From positions 4,138,600 through 4,202,599 of the forward strand of contig NZ_CP025572.1 in assembly GCF_018336975.1 (NCBI RefSeq): DNA of 64,000 bases, written 5' to 3'. The stretch's first letter is position 1, and every line of letters starts with the position of its first letter. Made by a program: the position numbers and the translations under genes. This DNA is from Marinomonas sp. CT5 (lineage in GTDB: Bacteria > Pseudomonadota > Gammaproteobacteria > Pseudomonadales > Marinomonadaceae). This document shows positions 18,883-28,125 of this stretch, one piece after another. Below the pieces are notes generated by a model. The model made no database searches, had not been told where the DNA came from, and was given only the letters and a program-made list of their open reading frames with translations.

Positions 18883-19848
18883 ATGCCAACTGCAAAACAG
18901 ACTTTTCTATATGGCCTCTTTTTTAGCTCTATTACTGTCATGTTTTGGGGAATGCTACCGATTGCATTAAAGCTCTCTGGCCACTTTTCCGACCCAATCA
19001 CGCTCACATGGTTACGCTTCTCTGTCGCTGGCATCATTTTAGGATTATGGCAATGGCAACGTGGAAAACTGGGCGAGTTTAAATCATTAACGAAAAATGA
19101 TTGGTTGCGTCTTTTTGCCGCTGGCAGCTTTTTAATTGTTAATTACACCAGTTTCGCATGGAGCCTCGACTTTTTATTACCCGGTTCTGCACAATTAAGT
19201 TTTCAAATCGCACCGCTTTTCCTCGCTTTAGGTGGATTATTCTTTTTAAAAGAACGCATTAACTGGCAACAATGGCTTTGTTTTGTGGGAATTGGCCTAG
19301 GCATGTTGGTCTTCTTTCACCCTGTTATTGGGCAAGATGGTCAAGGATCATTGTGGGTTGGTTTTGCTATTATTCAATTGTCCGCTGCTGCTTGGTCTCT
19401 GTATGCGTTACTCCAAAAATCCCTATTCAAACATCTAGCACCGACCAATATTTTGCTGGCAATTTATGTTTATGCCTTGTTTGTTATGTTGCCATTTTCA
19501 TCGCCAAGCGAACTACTCACTATGTCTCCTGACGACATATGGGTAGCAGCATTCTGCTGCCTTAATACACTGGTCGCATATGGTGCATTTGCTCAAGCCA
19601 TGCGTTATTGGCAAACCGTACAAGTCAGTGCATCTGTTGCATTAGCCCCTGTCATGGCTTTCCTATTAACCGAACTTTGCGTGGCACTGGGATGGTGGAC
19701 TGGCAGCATCAGTTCATCTCATGCTGACTTACTCAGTTTGTTTGGTATGTTCATCGTCATTGTCAGTGCGATTAATGTGCAATTGATTAGTGCAAGAGTA
19801 CAACGTAAAGCCGAATTATTAACAAAATCAGCAAGTAAAACGGCTTAA
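18883..19848 (+). CDS. EamA/DMT-family transporter, probable LysR target
   Basis: Inner-membrane DMT transporter of 321 aa with about ten membrane segments and two EamA repeats. Segments near the N terminus (FLYGLFFSSITVMFWGMLP) and the AWSLYALLQKSLF stretch opening the second repeat are typical. The C-terminal tail is basic. AAGG precedes the chosen ATG by 8 nt. An open frame runs 23 codons upstream from a TTG, but that part is hydrophilic, unlike the family, and overlaps the operator. The substrate is unknown; LysR-divergent EamA genes usually encode exporters induced by their substrate. Confidence 0.85.
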   Translation: MPTAKQTFLYGLFFSSITVMFWGMLPIALKLSGHFSDPITLTWLRFSVAGIILGLWQWQRGKLGEFKSLTKNDWLRLFAAGSFLIVNYTSFAWSLDFLLPGSAQLSFQIAPLFLALGGLFFLKERINWQQWLCFVGIGLGMLVFFHPVIGQDGQGSLWVGFAIIQLSAAAWSLYALLQKSLFKHLAPTNILLAIYVYALFVMLPFSSPSELLTMSPDDIWVAAFCCLNTLVAYGAFAQAMRYWQTVQVSASVALAPVMAFLLTELCVALGWWTGSISSSHADLLSLFGMFIVIVSAINVQLISARVQRKAELLTKSASKTA

Positions 19849-19875
19849 GTTAATCATCAAGGGGATCGGCGGCGG

Positions 19876-20226
19876 TCACAACCACAAAGTAAAGGGAATA
19901 ATGGAAATGCCTAAAATTAGCAGCACGGCAATCAGAGTAAAAAAAGCTTCGGATGGGTTTTGGCGGGCGTGTTGTAAATAACCTAATACCCACTGACCGA
20001 AAGAGATAGGACGCATGGTTTGGGCGCGGGCCATTTGATCTTCTCGAATCAATTCCCGTGCTTTGATGGCTTGCTCTTTATCCTTCACCCACAGACCTGC
20101 CATTGAAATCTGCCAACGACCAGCGGAGGTTTCATAAAAGGCAATATCATGATCGGCCAATAACTGACGGATCTCATCCGCTTCTTCATCAGGAACATAT
20201 TTCAGCCGAAAAACCAGAGTTGCCAT
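19876..20226 (-). CDS. DUF6164 family membrane-anchored protein
   Basis: A 116-aa protein of unknown function that I recognise as DUF6164. The N-terminal soluble part (1-85) has the start MATLVFRLKYVPDEEADEIR and resembles a small ferredoxin-like alpha/beta fold of the kind that reads a query residue pattern (inference). The C terminus is one hydrophobic segment (about 96-115, FFTLIAVLLILGISIIPFTLW) that anchors it to the inner membrane. It converges on the EamA gene with a 27-bp gap. There is no Shine-Dalgarno of note. No partner is suggested by the neighbours. Confidence 0.75.
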   Translation of the reverse strand: MATLVFRLKYVPDEEADEIRQLLADHDIAFYETSAGRWQISMAGLWVKDKEQAIKARELIREDQMARAQTMRPISFGQWVLGYLQHARQNPSEAFFTLIAVLLILGISIIPFTLWL

Positions 20227-20312
20227 ACGATAAAACCTTGAACTTAGAAATTAAGCGGTAGAGAGTAAGAGAAGCAAGGCAATAATACAATCTCGTATTT
20301 TGAGTCGTTTTT

Positions 20313-21866
20313 TTAAAAGGTAAGTCGTTCTTCAAGCCAAGCGATAACTTGTTCTTTCGGTAGAGGGCGGCAGAAATAGTAACCTTGCACTCTATCAACA
20401 CCTAGCTCTCGAACCGCACTTAATTGATCTTCTCGCTCAACCCCTTCAGCCACCAACTCCATATTCAACTCTTTTGCTAGTTTTGTGACTGAGGTGAGTA
20501 TCTGCCGAGTAAACTGATCATCCCTCAAGCTAGCAATAAAAATTTGATCCAGCTTCAATGTGTCATATGGGAAACGACGAAGGAAGTCTAACCCCGCATA
20601 ACCAGTACCAAAATCATCAACCGACAACCCAATTCCCAAACTTTTAATGTGTTCAAAGCGACTCACCATTAAAGGCAGTTCAACAGAATCTAGCACACTC
20701 GTTTCTGTCACTTCGAGGTTAAGTCGACCTTTTAACTCAGGATACTCATCTAAAATACAAGATAAGTGCGGCGCAAAACATTCTTTCAGCAGACTATGCC
20801 TATCCACATTCACGGAAATTTTAATATCCCTGAGTTGTTCTGGATACTCTCGGTAAAAATCCCCAACTTTGCGAATCACCATCCACGTCAGCTCATCAAT
20901 CAAGCCAAGACGGTCTGCCATATCCACAATGACCAGTGGCGACACCTGTCCATGGCGAAATGATCGCCACCGGATGAGCGCTTCCATTTCATGAGCGCCA
21001 CCCTCTTTTAATGAAACAATGGGCTGGAAATGTACATCCATAGCATTATTCTTAATTGCTCGTTTAATGCAGTGTCGTAAAGAACGTCGGTAATAAATCA
21101 GTACTAAATGACTAATATAAAAGACAACAAACAAGAATACCCAACTCACTAAAATAAAAGGCAAAAGTGACCATAGGTGACGCCAATACAAACTAGAAGG
21201 TAGGAAGACAACCAACGTCATTGCCCAATGACTTAAAGTCTCTTGGTGTTTAGCAAGTACTTTGGAATCGATGCCATCTCTATTGGAAGAAAATATTTTC
21301 TTTCCAATCGTCAACTGATAAAAATAATCAGGCAATAGAACTTGATCGACACTCACTGCGATACTTTCCGGTGGTGCGAGTCCATTCACGCCAAGACCAT
21401 CAGGCCGTTGATAAAAGGCAAAAAAGGTCGATTCCCCTAGTGTATTAGAACTCACTAAAGATACCGTCTTTCGGTCCACACTGTCTTTAATTCGACCGAC
21501 TATCGAATCATATATCTTGATATTAGCGGGACCTAGGCTCGAACAATAAACAATAAAATCAGAATTGAATAAACCAATTTCTTTCAAGGTTGGGGAGTAA
21601 AAAGTAACGCGTCGTAAACGCTTTAAATCAGGCTTTTCACAAGACAAACTGCTTTCATCTACAACCTGTTTTAATTCAGTAAAAATCCCATCCATTTGCT
21701 TAGACAAAGCCTGTTTCGCAGCCACAGTACGATTATCTAAATCCTGCAATAAAGAGAAATATAAGCAGATAGCAAAAATAGTGAGGATAACAAACAACGA
21801 AAGGAGGCTATAAAAAAAGATCACTCTTTTTCTCGAAGGAACTATTTCAGTGATATTTTTAAACAC
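20313..21866 (-). CDS. CSS-motif EAL cyclic-di-GMP phosphodiesterase
   Basis: Membrane phosphodiesterase of 517 aa. TM1 is at about 14-38. The periplasmic sensor (39-228) contains the CSS motif (108-110) and an upstream partner C76, as in the E. coli class whose periplasmic cysteines are controlled by DsbA/DsbB redox state and which is activated by proteolysis when reduced. TM2 is at about 230-257. The EAL domain (about 275-517) keeps EALIRW (295-300), LEVTETS, VDDFGTGYAG, LKLDQ, EGVERE and QGYYF, so it should be active. The GTG start is well supported by AAGGAGGT 8 nt upstream. It is monocistronic; the next operon upstream ends in a terminator. Confidence 0.93.
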   Translation of the reverse strand: MFKNITEIVPSRKRVIFFYSLLSLFVILTIFAICLYFSLLQDLDNRTVAAKQALSKQMDGIFTELKQVVDESSLSCEKPDLKRLRRVTFYSPTLKEIGLFNSDFIVYCSSLGPANIKIYDSIVGRIKDSVDRKTVSLVSSNTLGESTFFAFYQRPDGLGVNGLAPPESIAVSVDQVLLPDYFYQLTIGKKIFSSNRDGIDSKVLAKHQETLSHWAMTLVVFLPSSLYWRHLWSLLPFILVSWVFLFVVFYISHLVLIYYRRSLRHCIKRAIKNNAMDVHFQPIVSLKEGGAHEMEALIRWRSFRHGQVSPLVIVDMADRLGLIDELTWMVIRKVGDFYREYPEQLRDIKISVNVDRHSLLKECFAPHLSCILDEYPELKGRLNLEVTETSVLDSVELPLMVSRFEHIKSLGIGLSVDDFGTGYAGLDFLRRFPYDTLKLDQIFIASLRDDQFTRQILTSVTKLAKELNMELVAEGVEREDQLSAVRELGVDRVQGYYFCRPLPKEQVIAWLEERLTF

Positions 21867-21971
21867 TAAGTCTACCTCCTTATGTGTTTATTCTCAGTTC
21901 TAAAAAGCACTTTGTGCAAAAATATCGAATACTATATGTTGATAATTACATAGATATTCAAATGTACCAAT

Positions 21972-22001
21972 AAAAAAGACCGCCAAAAGGCAGTCTTTTT
22001 T
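21972..22001 (-). terminator. Terminator of the Cfa operon
   Basis: AAAAAAGACCGCC and GGCAGTCTTTTTT form a stem with one internal mismatch and an AAAA loop. On the minus strand it ends in six T. It lies about 115 bp beyond the stop of the DUF3833 gene, the last gene of the operon. Confidence 0.75.
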
Positions 22002-22115
22002 AAATAATAGAAAAGAAATCGCGTTAACCTTATCCTATATCAAGCAAAGTAATAATGTACCTTTAACACTATCTTTTCCTATCCAAATAGTCAGGATAAT
22101 GGCTACTTTATCCTA

Positions 22116-22667
22116 TTACTCAAGTGTTTTTTTAATCACAATGGACAAGTAACCCACTTCAAAACCAAATTTCGTCATGATGGATTCGTTCATCACAATC
22201 CCCTCATCAACCATATACATTCGATCATCTACATTAACTTCAATCAAATCACCATCATAGGGAACCTGTAAGACATACTTCATAAACAAGGCATTGCCCG
22301 ATGTTTTCACCACACCTTCTCCAATCACATCATTGGCTGTTGCTGTATACTGACCATTAGCGTCAGGCGTCATCACCCAAGTGCGTTTTTGGACCTCACC
22401 GTCGTCAAATAAAAACTCTTCTTCAAGAGTACCAACCCCATTCTCCCAACTACCTTCAAGGGTGGCGTTGAAATAGCGAATCACTTCACCACTGCGATTT
22501 TTCAAAATACCATGAGCGGTTAAAGGGCCCGAAAAAAACGTTTGTAACTCGAACTTAGGCTCATTTTTAGAATACAAAGAGACTTCTGGTGTAGAACAAG
22601 CCGTCATGAAAAACAAACATAAAATAATAGAAACCTTCGCTAAAATCGCTCGCCGTAAATGATTCAT
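22116..22667 (-). CDS. DUF3833 family lipoprotein
   Basis: Exported lipoprotein of 183 aa and unknown function. The N terminus MNHLRRAILAKVSIILCLFF is a lipoprotein signal with the lipobox MTAC, giving lipid-modified C24. The remainder is a beta-rich DUF3833 domain (about 35-180) with FFSGPLTAHGILKNRSG and LEGSW patterns. The ATG has AAGGAG 6 nt upstream; a GTG two codons earlier is inferior. It is the last gene of the putative sigma-driven operon with cfa, where DUF3833 genes are a usual companion. A role in lipid trafficking or modification is only an inference from that context. Confidence 0.85.
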   Translation of the reverse strand: MNHLRRAILAKVSIILCLFFMTACSTPEVSLYSKNEPKFELQTFFSGPLTAHGILKNRSGEVIRYFNATLEGSWENGVGTLEEEFLFDDGEVQKRTWVMTPDANGQYTATANDVIGEGVVKTSGNALFMKYVLQVPYDGDLIEVNVDDRMYMVDEGIVMNESIMTKFGFEVGYLSIVIKKTLE

Positions 22668-22697
22668 ACCCACTCCTTTAAGAACCTATAAAAACAA

Positions 22698-23426
22698 CTA
22701 CATATAATGATATTGAATGTCGACAGTTTGATATTTGCCTTGCTCATCACAAATGTTTGCTCGCCCTGTAAATCTCAATAACCTTTTATCTGCTGGATCG
22801 TATGCTACGACAATGGGATCTAGCGCCAACCGGACAAACCAAGAAACAGGCTTAAGGGCAAAACACATCGCTCCCTCTTTTGTGCCATCAACACATGTTA
22901 TTTGACTGACACGAAAGCTATACGTTGTTTGCCTGCTTGGCACTAAGTACTCAATGTCCATCTCCTTCCCAGTGATCAAGGTATTCCAGTACTGTTTTAC
23001 AAAGGCATCAAAACCCGCATCGACGACCATACCAGCCACTAATTTAACGGAATCTTTTTCAACCTTAGCCGTATTGTTTTCTTGATAACTTATTTTTAGT
23101 AAGTCGCCTGACTGGGTGACACTTATTTTTTCGCCATTGCGCTCATTCACTTGTGAGAAACTGGGTGTGATTCGAGACTTAGAAAAATCTAAGGTTTTAT
23201 TCGCAAAAATCTGCCCATCTGGCTCTGAGTATTCAACTTTATAAATATCTTCACTCACTTTTTGATGAGTTTCTCGGTATAACAGAGTGCCCGTTTCCAC
23301 ACTATACGCACTGCCAACTAGCTTAGAAAAACCCTCTTCTGCCATACTGGAAGAACTAAATAAAAATGCCAGCACAGCCACCATAAAATATCGCTTTGGA
23401 AATAGTTCATGAACCATACCTTTCAT
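22698..23426 (-). CDS. Exported protein of unknown function in the Cfa operon
   Basis: I do not recognise a named family. The protein (242 aa) begins with a Sec signal peptide: basic MKGMVHELFPKRYF, a hydrophobic MVAVLAFLF core and probable cleavage after SMA. The mature part is beta-rich and alternates polar and hydrophobic residues, with two cysteines near ITCVDG and GAMCFAL and one near ANICDEQ. The proportions resemble DUF3108-type periplasmic proteins, but I cannot confirm that. The ATG shares one base with the upstream stop (TGATG), so translation is coupled to the DUF2878 gene. It lies between DUF2878 and DUF3833 genes in the operon. Confidence 0.75.
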   Translation of the reverse strand: MKGMVHELFPKRYFMVAVLAFLFSSSSMAEEGFSKLVGSAYSVETGTLLYRETHQKVSEDIYKVEYSEPDGQIFANKTLDFSKSRITPSFSQVNERNGEKISVTQSGDLLKISYQENNTAKVEKDSVKLVAGMVVDAGFDAFVKQYWNTLITGKEMDIEYLVPSRQTTYSFRVSQITCVDGTKEGAMCFALKPVSWFVRLALDPIVVAYDPADKRLLRFTGRANICDEQGKYQTVDIQYHYM

Positions 23427-23950
23427 CACCTTCTGTCTCCTTCTGTTGGAAATAATGCCCATTTTTCACAAAGCCATACGCCTAACGGCAATACCATTGA
23501 CCAAACAAGAGCAACAATAAACAGGCTCAACATAATGGGAGTCGCTAGTGTAATACCGGCCAAATTTGCTCCAGCGAAGTAACTCATGGTAGGCCCTATT
23601 GCACCGAGTAAAGCCGCAAATACATAACGTGAGCGTAGAAAAGTTAAACTGTGGGCAAACAAAGTCCCCACACTTACCCAAAGACAAAGTAGCCAAACAG
23701 GTGGCAAATTTAACTCACCTATTTCACTTTGATTGGCGGTAAAAATACCAAATTGAAACATGGCGCCATCAATCACAACGCCAAGCAGAAAAAAAAACAG
23801 CAGTAATCGCCACTCACGCCGTGAAGCCATAAAGTAGCGATCATGCAAAAACAAATACAAAGCCGTGGCGACCAGCGCCCATACGCTGCCAGCCAACAAA
23901 CAGACAAACCATACGGTTTGAAACAAAATGGCATTCATCAAAGATTTCAT
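23426..23950 (-). CDS. DUF2878 family membrane protein
   Basis: Inner-membrane protein of 174 aa with about five hydrophobic segments, including ILFQTVWFVCLLAGSVWALV, LLLFFFLLGVVIDGAMF, VWLLCLWVSVGTLFAHSL, a Gly-rich GAIGPTMSYFAGANLAG and a last one near 140-163. Family DUF2878, function unknown, regularly found beside cfa and DUF1365 genes. The open frame extends 72 codons upstream inside cfa, but the true start is the ATG 14 bp after the cfa stop with GAGGG upstream. The C-terminal codons overlap the next start by one base. Confidence 0.82.
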   Translation of the reverse strand: MKSLMNAILFQTVWFVCLLAGSVWALVATALYLFLHDRYFMASRREWRLLLFFFLLGVVIDGAMFQFGIFTANQSEIGELNLPPVWLLCLWVSVGTLFAHSLTFLRSRYVFAALLGAIGPTMSYFAGANLAGITLATPIMLSLFIVALVWSMVLPLGVWLCEKWALFPTEGDRR

Positions 23951-23963
23951 GCCATTCACCCTC

Positions 23964-25232
23964 TTACCCTTGCACGATAGATAAACGGTGATCAGGCTTG
24001 GCAAAAATAAATTGTCCAGTACTGATCGCACGTTCTTTGAAGCCACCTTCACAATAAGCGAGGTAAAAGTCCCACATGCGACAAAACACATCATCAAAGC
24101 CCATCTCGGCGACTTCTCGGCGAGCCGCATGAAAACGTGTACGCCAGTCCGCAAGTGTCTTGGCATAATGCTCTGTGATGTCTTCTAAACCGACGATTTG
24201 CATGTCCGTCTTAGACGCAATTTTATGGGCAATAACCTGATTGGAAGGAAGGCAACCGCCAGGGAAAATATAGCGCTGAATAAAGTCTACCGAGCTGCGC
24301 GCATAATCGTATCGCTGATCCGCAATGGTAATCGCTTGAATCACCATTACCCCATGAGGCTTCAAAAGCGCACTGCACTTGGAAAAATAACTGTCGTAAT
24401 ATTCGTGACCGACCGCTTCGATCATCTCAATCGATACTAGCTTGTCATATTGACCTTGTAAGTCTCGATAATCTTCCAGCAATAGAGTGATTCTATCTTG
24501 TAAACCTTCCGCCTCTACTCGCGCTTTAGCAAACTCGTATTGCTCTTTCGAGATGGTGGTCGTCGTTACTTGGCAACCGTAATGCTTCGCGGCATGAATC
24601 GCCATACCACCCCAGCCCGTGCCAATTTCTAGCAAGTGATCGTCTTTATTGAGTTGTAGCTTTTGACAGATGCGATCTAACTTATTCACCGATGCTTCTT
24701 CTAAAGACGCATCAACCTGAGGATAAACGGCCGACGAATACATCATGGTCGGATCCAAAAACAAGGAGAAGAAATCGTTCCCCAAATCATAATGGGCTGA
24801 GATGTTATCTTTAGAACCTTTCTTGGTATTGGCATTTAACTTGTGAATAATCTTGGCACCAATACGGCTCCAGATTGGGCGCTTCGCGTCCATTTTGTTG
24901 ATCAAGTTCAAGTTAGCGACCATCAAACGAATCACCGCCACCACGTCGGAAGACGACCACCAGCCCTTCATGTAGGCTTCGCCAGCACCGATACTGCTGT
25001 TTTGAAAAACATCACGATAAGCATGAATATCATGAACATGAATATGAGCAATGTATTGAGTGTCTTCTTTCGCTTCACCAAAAGAATAAACTTCACCATT
25101 TTCTTCTAGAGTTAGGTGACCCACTTCCAATTTTCCTAACATGGTAAACACCATTTTACGGGCAAGATTATCAAACCATGTTGTTGTACGATTTTTTCTC
25201 ACTTTTTGGTTATCCATACTGACGGAGTTCAT
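23964..25232 (-). CDS. cfa: Cyclopropane-fatty-acyl-phospholipid synthase family methyltransferase
   Basis: Cfa-type enzymes transfer a methylene or methyl group from S-adenosylmethionine to the double bond of membrane phospholipid acyl chains. The 422-aa protein shows an N-terminal lipid-binding domain (about 25-130), AHYDLGNDFF (146-155), the SAM motif LEIGTGWGG (201-209), SIEMIEAVGHEYY, and a C-terminal AYCEGGFKER with C394 at the position of the conserved active-site cysteine. It is the fifth gene of the operon divergent from an ECF sigma/ChrR pair. In Rhodobacter the same stress sigma controls Cfa-like enzymes, including a methylase of furan fatty acid synthesis (UfaM), so this could be either activity. 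The start has GGAGAG upstream. Confidence 0.9.
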   Translation of the reverse strand: MNSVSMDNQKVRKNRTTTWFDNLARKMVFTMLGKLEVGHLTLEENGEVYSFGEAKEDTQYIAHIHVHDIHAYRDVFQNSSIGAGEAYMKGWWSSSDVVAVIRLMVANLNLINKMDAKRPIWSRIGAKIIHKLNANTKKGSKDNISAHYDLGNDFFSLFLDPTMMYSSAVYPQVDASLEEASVNKLDRICQKLQLNKDDHLLEIGTGWGGMAIHAAKHYGCQVTTTTISKEQYEFAKARVEAEGLQDRITLLLEDYRDLQGQYDKLVSIEMIEAVGHEYYDSYFSKCSALLKPHGVMVIQAITIADQRYDYARSSVDFIQRYIFPGGCLPSNQVIAHKIASKTDMQIVGLEDITEHYAKTLADWRTRFHAARREVAEMGFDDVFCRMWDFYLAYCEGGFKERAISTGQFIFAKPDHRLSIVQG

Positions 25233-25269
25233 ACTGGTTACTCTCCTAATGCGTTTTATACTTAACTTA

Positions 25270-26055
25270 TTATTTAGATTTAGTAGTAACTGACGATGAA
25301 TTCGGATGCGAATAAAAAGGTACCTTTTTCATCCAAAGCTTAAGTGCTTGCCAATAAATCCCAAACGCCACTTTCATTGTCATCACAGGGTAAGTAAACA
25401 ACACCCTAGCCATTGAGCTTGACGTTAGAGCCATGCGATTTAGCGATAAAGTGGCATCAAATACACATTGTTCACCTTTTAATTCTTTGTTCTGCATGTG
25501 TACCGCTAACTTTTGGTGCGGAACATTGCTACGCCAATCATAAAAGTGTTCCATTGGATGAAAAGGCGATACATGCATCTCTTTGTTAAATTTAATACGC
25601 TGCGTTTGATTACTTGGATCACACTTTAAAACATAAGGAATTTTTTCGTTCCAAGGCGTGTTGGTCACTTCGAGCAACATGGCTTGCAGTTGCTCCTCTT
25701 CATCAAAGCAGTAATAGATAGTGATAGGATTAATAATGAAGCCGAAATAACGGCAATTGGTCAGCATACGAACGGGCCCTGAAAGATTCAGCCCCAGACG
25801 CGTATTCACTTCCGACAACACCGCTTGCTTGATAGGCAGGGCATTTTCCCCGAAATAATCCTTTCGCGCGAAACGAGCAAGAGACCAGCTCTTCATGGAC
25901 CACCAAGAACTCATGGCCAACACCTCGTCCAACTCGTCTAGGTCGAAGTACATCATAAAAACACGATAGCGGAATGCATGGGAGCGCGGCGTAAAACGAC
26001 GATGCCGCACTATTCCCTGATAAATCGCACTGTGTTTAGGAACAAAATCTACCAT
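25270..26055 (-). CDS. DUF1365 family protein
   Basis: Protein of 261 aa in DUF1365, of unknown function, nearly always coded next to an NAD(P)-binding flavoprotein and a Cfa-type methyltransferase. Typical features are an N-terminal [24 protein letters not shown] (10-33), [10 protein letters not shown] (108-117), [10 protein letters not shown] (128-137) and a C-terminal hydrophobic stretch with [24 protein letters not shown]. The repeated aromatic pattern suggests membrane association. The ATG overlaps the end of the flavoprotein gene by 7 bp, so translation is coupled. Role in lipid modification is inferred from this constant neighbourhood. Confidence 0.88.
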   Translation of the reverse strand: MVDFVPKHSAIYQGIVRHRRFTPRSHAFRYRVFMMYFDLDELDEVLAMSSWWSMKSWSLARFARKDYFGENALPIKQAVLSEVNTRLGLNLSGPVRMLTNCRYFGFIINPITIYYCFDEEEQLQAMLLEVTNTPWNEKIPYVLKCDPSNQTQRIKFNKEMHVSPFHPMEHFYDWRSNVPHQKLAVHMQNKELKGEQCVFDATLSLNRMALTSSSMARVLFTYPVMTMKVAFGIYWQALKLWMKKVPFYSHPNSSSVTTKSK

Positions 26056-27299
26056 GAAACACCAAGTCCATTAGCAACACGCACACCACTCCAACAGCCG
26101 TCTTCATGGAAACCATTTCGCCAGTAAGCACCACAGAACCAAGTCTTATTGACGCCATTAATCTCAGCCCATCTATCCTGAGCCTTAATACCCTCTAACG
26201 TAAAAGTAGGATGGGAATACTGAAAACGTCCAACAATTTTGTCTTCGGCGATCATGTCCGTTTGATTCAAGGTCACCACATAGGTTGTATCACTGGAAAA
26301 GTGCTGCAGAATATTCATGTTATAGCTAAGCGTCGCAGGCTTGGTGCTGTCCGTACCTAAATGGTAATTCCAGCTCGACCATGCCAGCTTTTTCTTAGGC
26401 AAAAGTCGTGTATCTGTGTGAAGTACGACGTCATTGTTGCGATACGGAATCGCCCCCAAGATAGCCTGCTCTTGTGCAGAAGGATCAGCCAACAAAGCCA
26501 AGGCTTCATCACTGTGACAGGCAAAGACAACTTGATCAAAAGTCTGTGTAGAGCCATCGCCAAAATGAATAATTACCTCATTTTCAGCGCGTTGGACCTT
26601 GGCAATATCAGCACCCAATTGAATACGATCTTCAAACTTAGCCACCAAAGGCTGTAAGTAGGCCGATGATCCCCCTTCGATGACACGCCATTGTGGGCGA
26701 TCATTCACGCTTAACAATCCGTGGTTTTTAAAGAAACGAACAAAAAACACCAAGGGAAAGTCCATCATTTCATCTAAGGTAGATGACCAAATTGCACTGC
26801 CCATGGGGATCAAATAATGACTCGCAAAACGGCTGCCGTAACCCTTTTCTTTTAGATATTCCCCCAGCGTCACGCCTTCTTTTAGTTGGCCGCCTTCAAG
26901 GTCTTGGATGGCCTCTTTGTTGAATCGTAAAATGTCTTTCAACATACCAATAAAAGAAAAATTTAGTAGGTTCCGGCGCTGAGCAAACAAGGTATTAAGG
27001 TTATTACCACCGTACTCCAACCCGGTACGCTGACAGCTGACACTAAAACTCATTTCTGTGGCTTTCGATGTCACGCCCAGCTCATCCATTAAGCGAATAA
27101 AGTTTGGGTAGGTCCAATCATTGAAGACAATAAAGCCGGTATCAATTGCCCGAGTATTTCCGCCTTCTTCTACTTGCACGGTCGCTGTATGACCACCAAT
27201 GCGCTCAGCCGACTCAAATACGGAGACATCATGTTGTTGCTGTAGAAGATACGCGCTGGTTAATCCGGAAATCCCTGATCCAATAATGGCAATTTTCAC
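26049..27299 (-). CDS. NAD(P)/FAD-binding amine-oxidase-like flavoprotein
   Basis: Flavoprotein of 416 aa. The Rossmann dinucleotide motif GSGISGL (7-13) is followed by an acidic residue at the end of strand 2 ([10 protein letters not shown], 28-37) and [12 protein letters not shown] (50-61). A C-terminal FAD contact is near [14 protein letters not shown] (about 391-404). Members that accompany DUF1365 and Cfa genes include UfaD of the Rhodobacter furan-fatty-acid pathway, a fatty-acyl desaturase; a similar role here is an inference. The GTG start has AGGGG upstream; an ATG a few bases earlier is out of frame. It is the third gene of the putative sigma-dependent operon. Confidence 0.87.
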   Translation of the reverse strand: MKIAIIGSGISGLTSAYLLQQQHDVSVFESAERIGGHTATVQVEEGGNTRAIDTGFIVFNDWTYPNFIRLMDELGVTSKATEMSFSVSCQRTGLEYGGNNLNTLFAQRRNLLNFSFIGMLKDILRFNKEAIQDLEGGQLKEGVTLGEYLKEKGYGSRFASHYLIPMGSAIWSSTLDEMMDFPLVFFVRFFKNHGLLSVNDRPQWRVIEGGSSAYLQPLVAKFEDRIQLGADIAKVQRAENEVIIHFGDGSTQTFDQVVFACHSDEALALLADPSAQEQAILGAIPYRNNDVVLHTDTRLLPKKKLAWSSWNYHLGTDSTKPATLSYNMNILQHFSSDTTYVVTLNQTDMIAEDKIVGRFQYSHPTFTLEGIKAQDRWAEINGVNKTWFCGAYWRNGFHEDGCWSGVRVANGLGVSW

Positions 27300-27365
27300 T
27301 CATTGTCCCCTTAAAACATGTTTATTATGACCAGCCAAGCTGATGTTTATATTTCATTCTTCTCT

Positions 27366-28115
27366 TTATGTCTTTGGCGCTAACTTGGACAACCATAATT
27401 TCGGCAAGTGTCGACCGATCCACAAAGCCGCGCTTAAACGTTTTGGAAAAGCGTATTCGTAAGGACGAGATTTTAAAGCGTCATACATACGTTTTGCCGC
27501 CTCTTCCGCTGACATTAAAAAAGGCATAGAAAAATCGTTCTTTTGCGTCAAAGGCGTATCCACAAAACCCGGCAACAAACAGCTCACATCAATATTGAAT
27601 TGCTTCACGTCTACACGCAAAGAAGACAAAAAATACCGAATGGCGGCTTTACTGGCACCATAGGCTTCATTTTGAGGAAAAGCCGCTTGCACAGCTTGTG
27701 AACTGACACCGACCAAATGAGGCTGTGACGCTTTTTTTAGCAAGGGCAAACACACATCGACACAGTTCACCAAACCAAAAAAGTTGATCGACATAACGCG
27801 GTCCATCATTTTCCAATCAGGCTCGTTAATATCCAAATATTCACAAGTGCCCGCGTTTAAAATGGCACAATCTAAATGAGCAGAATGCGAACTAAGAACC
27901 TCCTGAACAGAGACTATTTGGCTGTCATCCGTCATATCAAAAGGCACAAACGTTAAATGATCAGAAGAGCCTAACAAAGGCTCAAGCTCTCCAGGTTTTC
28001 TCGCACTTGCCAGTACTCGCCAACCATCGTTCAAATAGCGCTTAGTCAAGGCAAGCCCTATGCCAGAGGTTGCGCCTGTTATCCAAACAACCTTCTTATC
28101 TTTTGCCTCTTCCAT
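27366..28115 (-). CDS. Short-chain dehydrogenase/reductase
   Basis: Classical SDR of 249 aa: cofactor motif TGATSGIG (13-20), NAG (87-89), the serine at 138-139 and the catalytic YGASK (152-156). The residue after strand 2 is in ARKP, favouring NADP(H) (inference). The C terminus is basic and ends near LPKLWLSKLAPKT. AAGGAGG stands 5 nt before the ATG. It is the second gene of the operon, 10 bp after the NTF2-like gene. The substrate is unknown; the surrounding genes suggest a lipid or lipid-derived aldehyde or ketone. Confidence 0.88.
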   Translation of the reverse strand: MEEAKDKKVVWITGATSGIGLALTKRYLNDGWRVLASARKPGELEPLLGSSDHLTFVPFDMTDDSQIVSVQEVLSSHSAHLDCAILNAGTCEYLDINEPDWKMMDRVMSINFFGLVNCVDVCLPLLKKASQPHLVGVSSQAVQAAFPQNEAYGASKAAIRYFLSSLRVDVKQFNIDVSCLLPGFVDTPLTQKNDFSMPFLMSAEEAAKRMYDALKSRPYEYAFPKRLSAALWIGRHLPKLWLSKLAPKT

Positions 28116-28125
28116 TACAGCCTCC

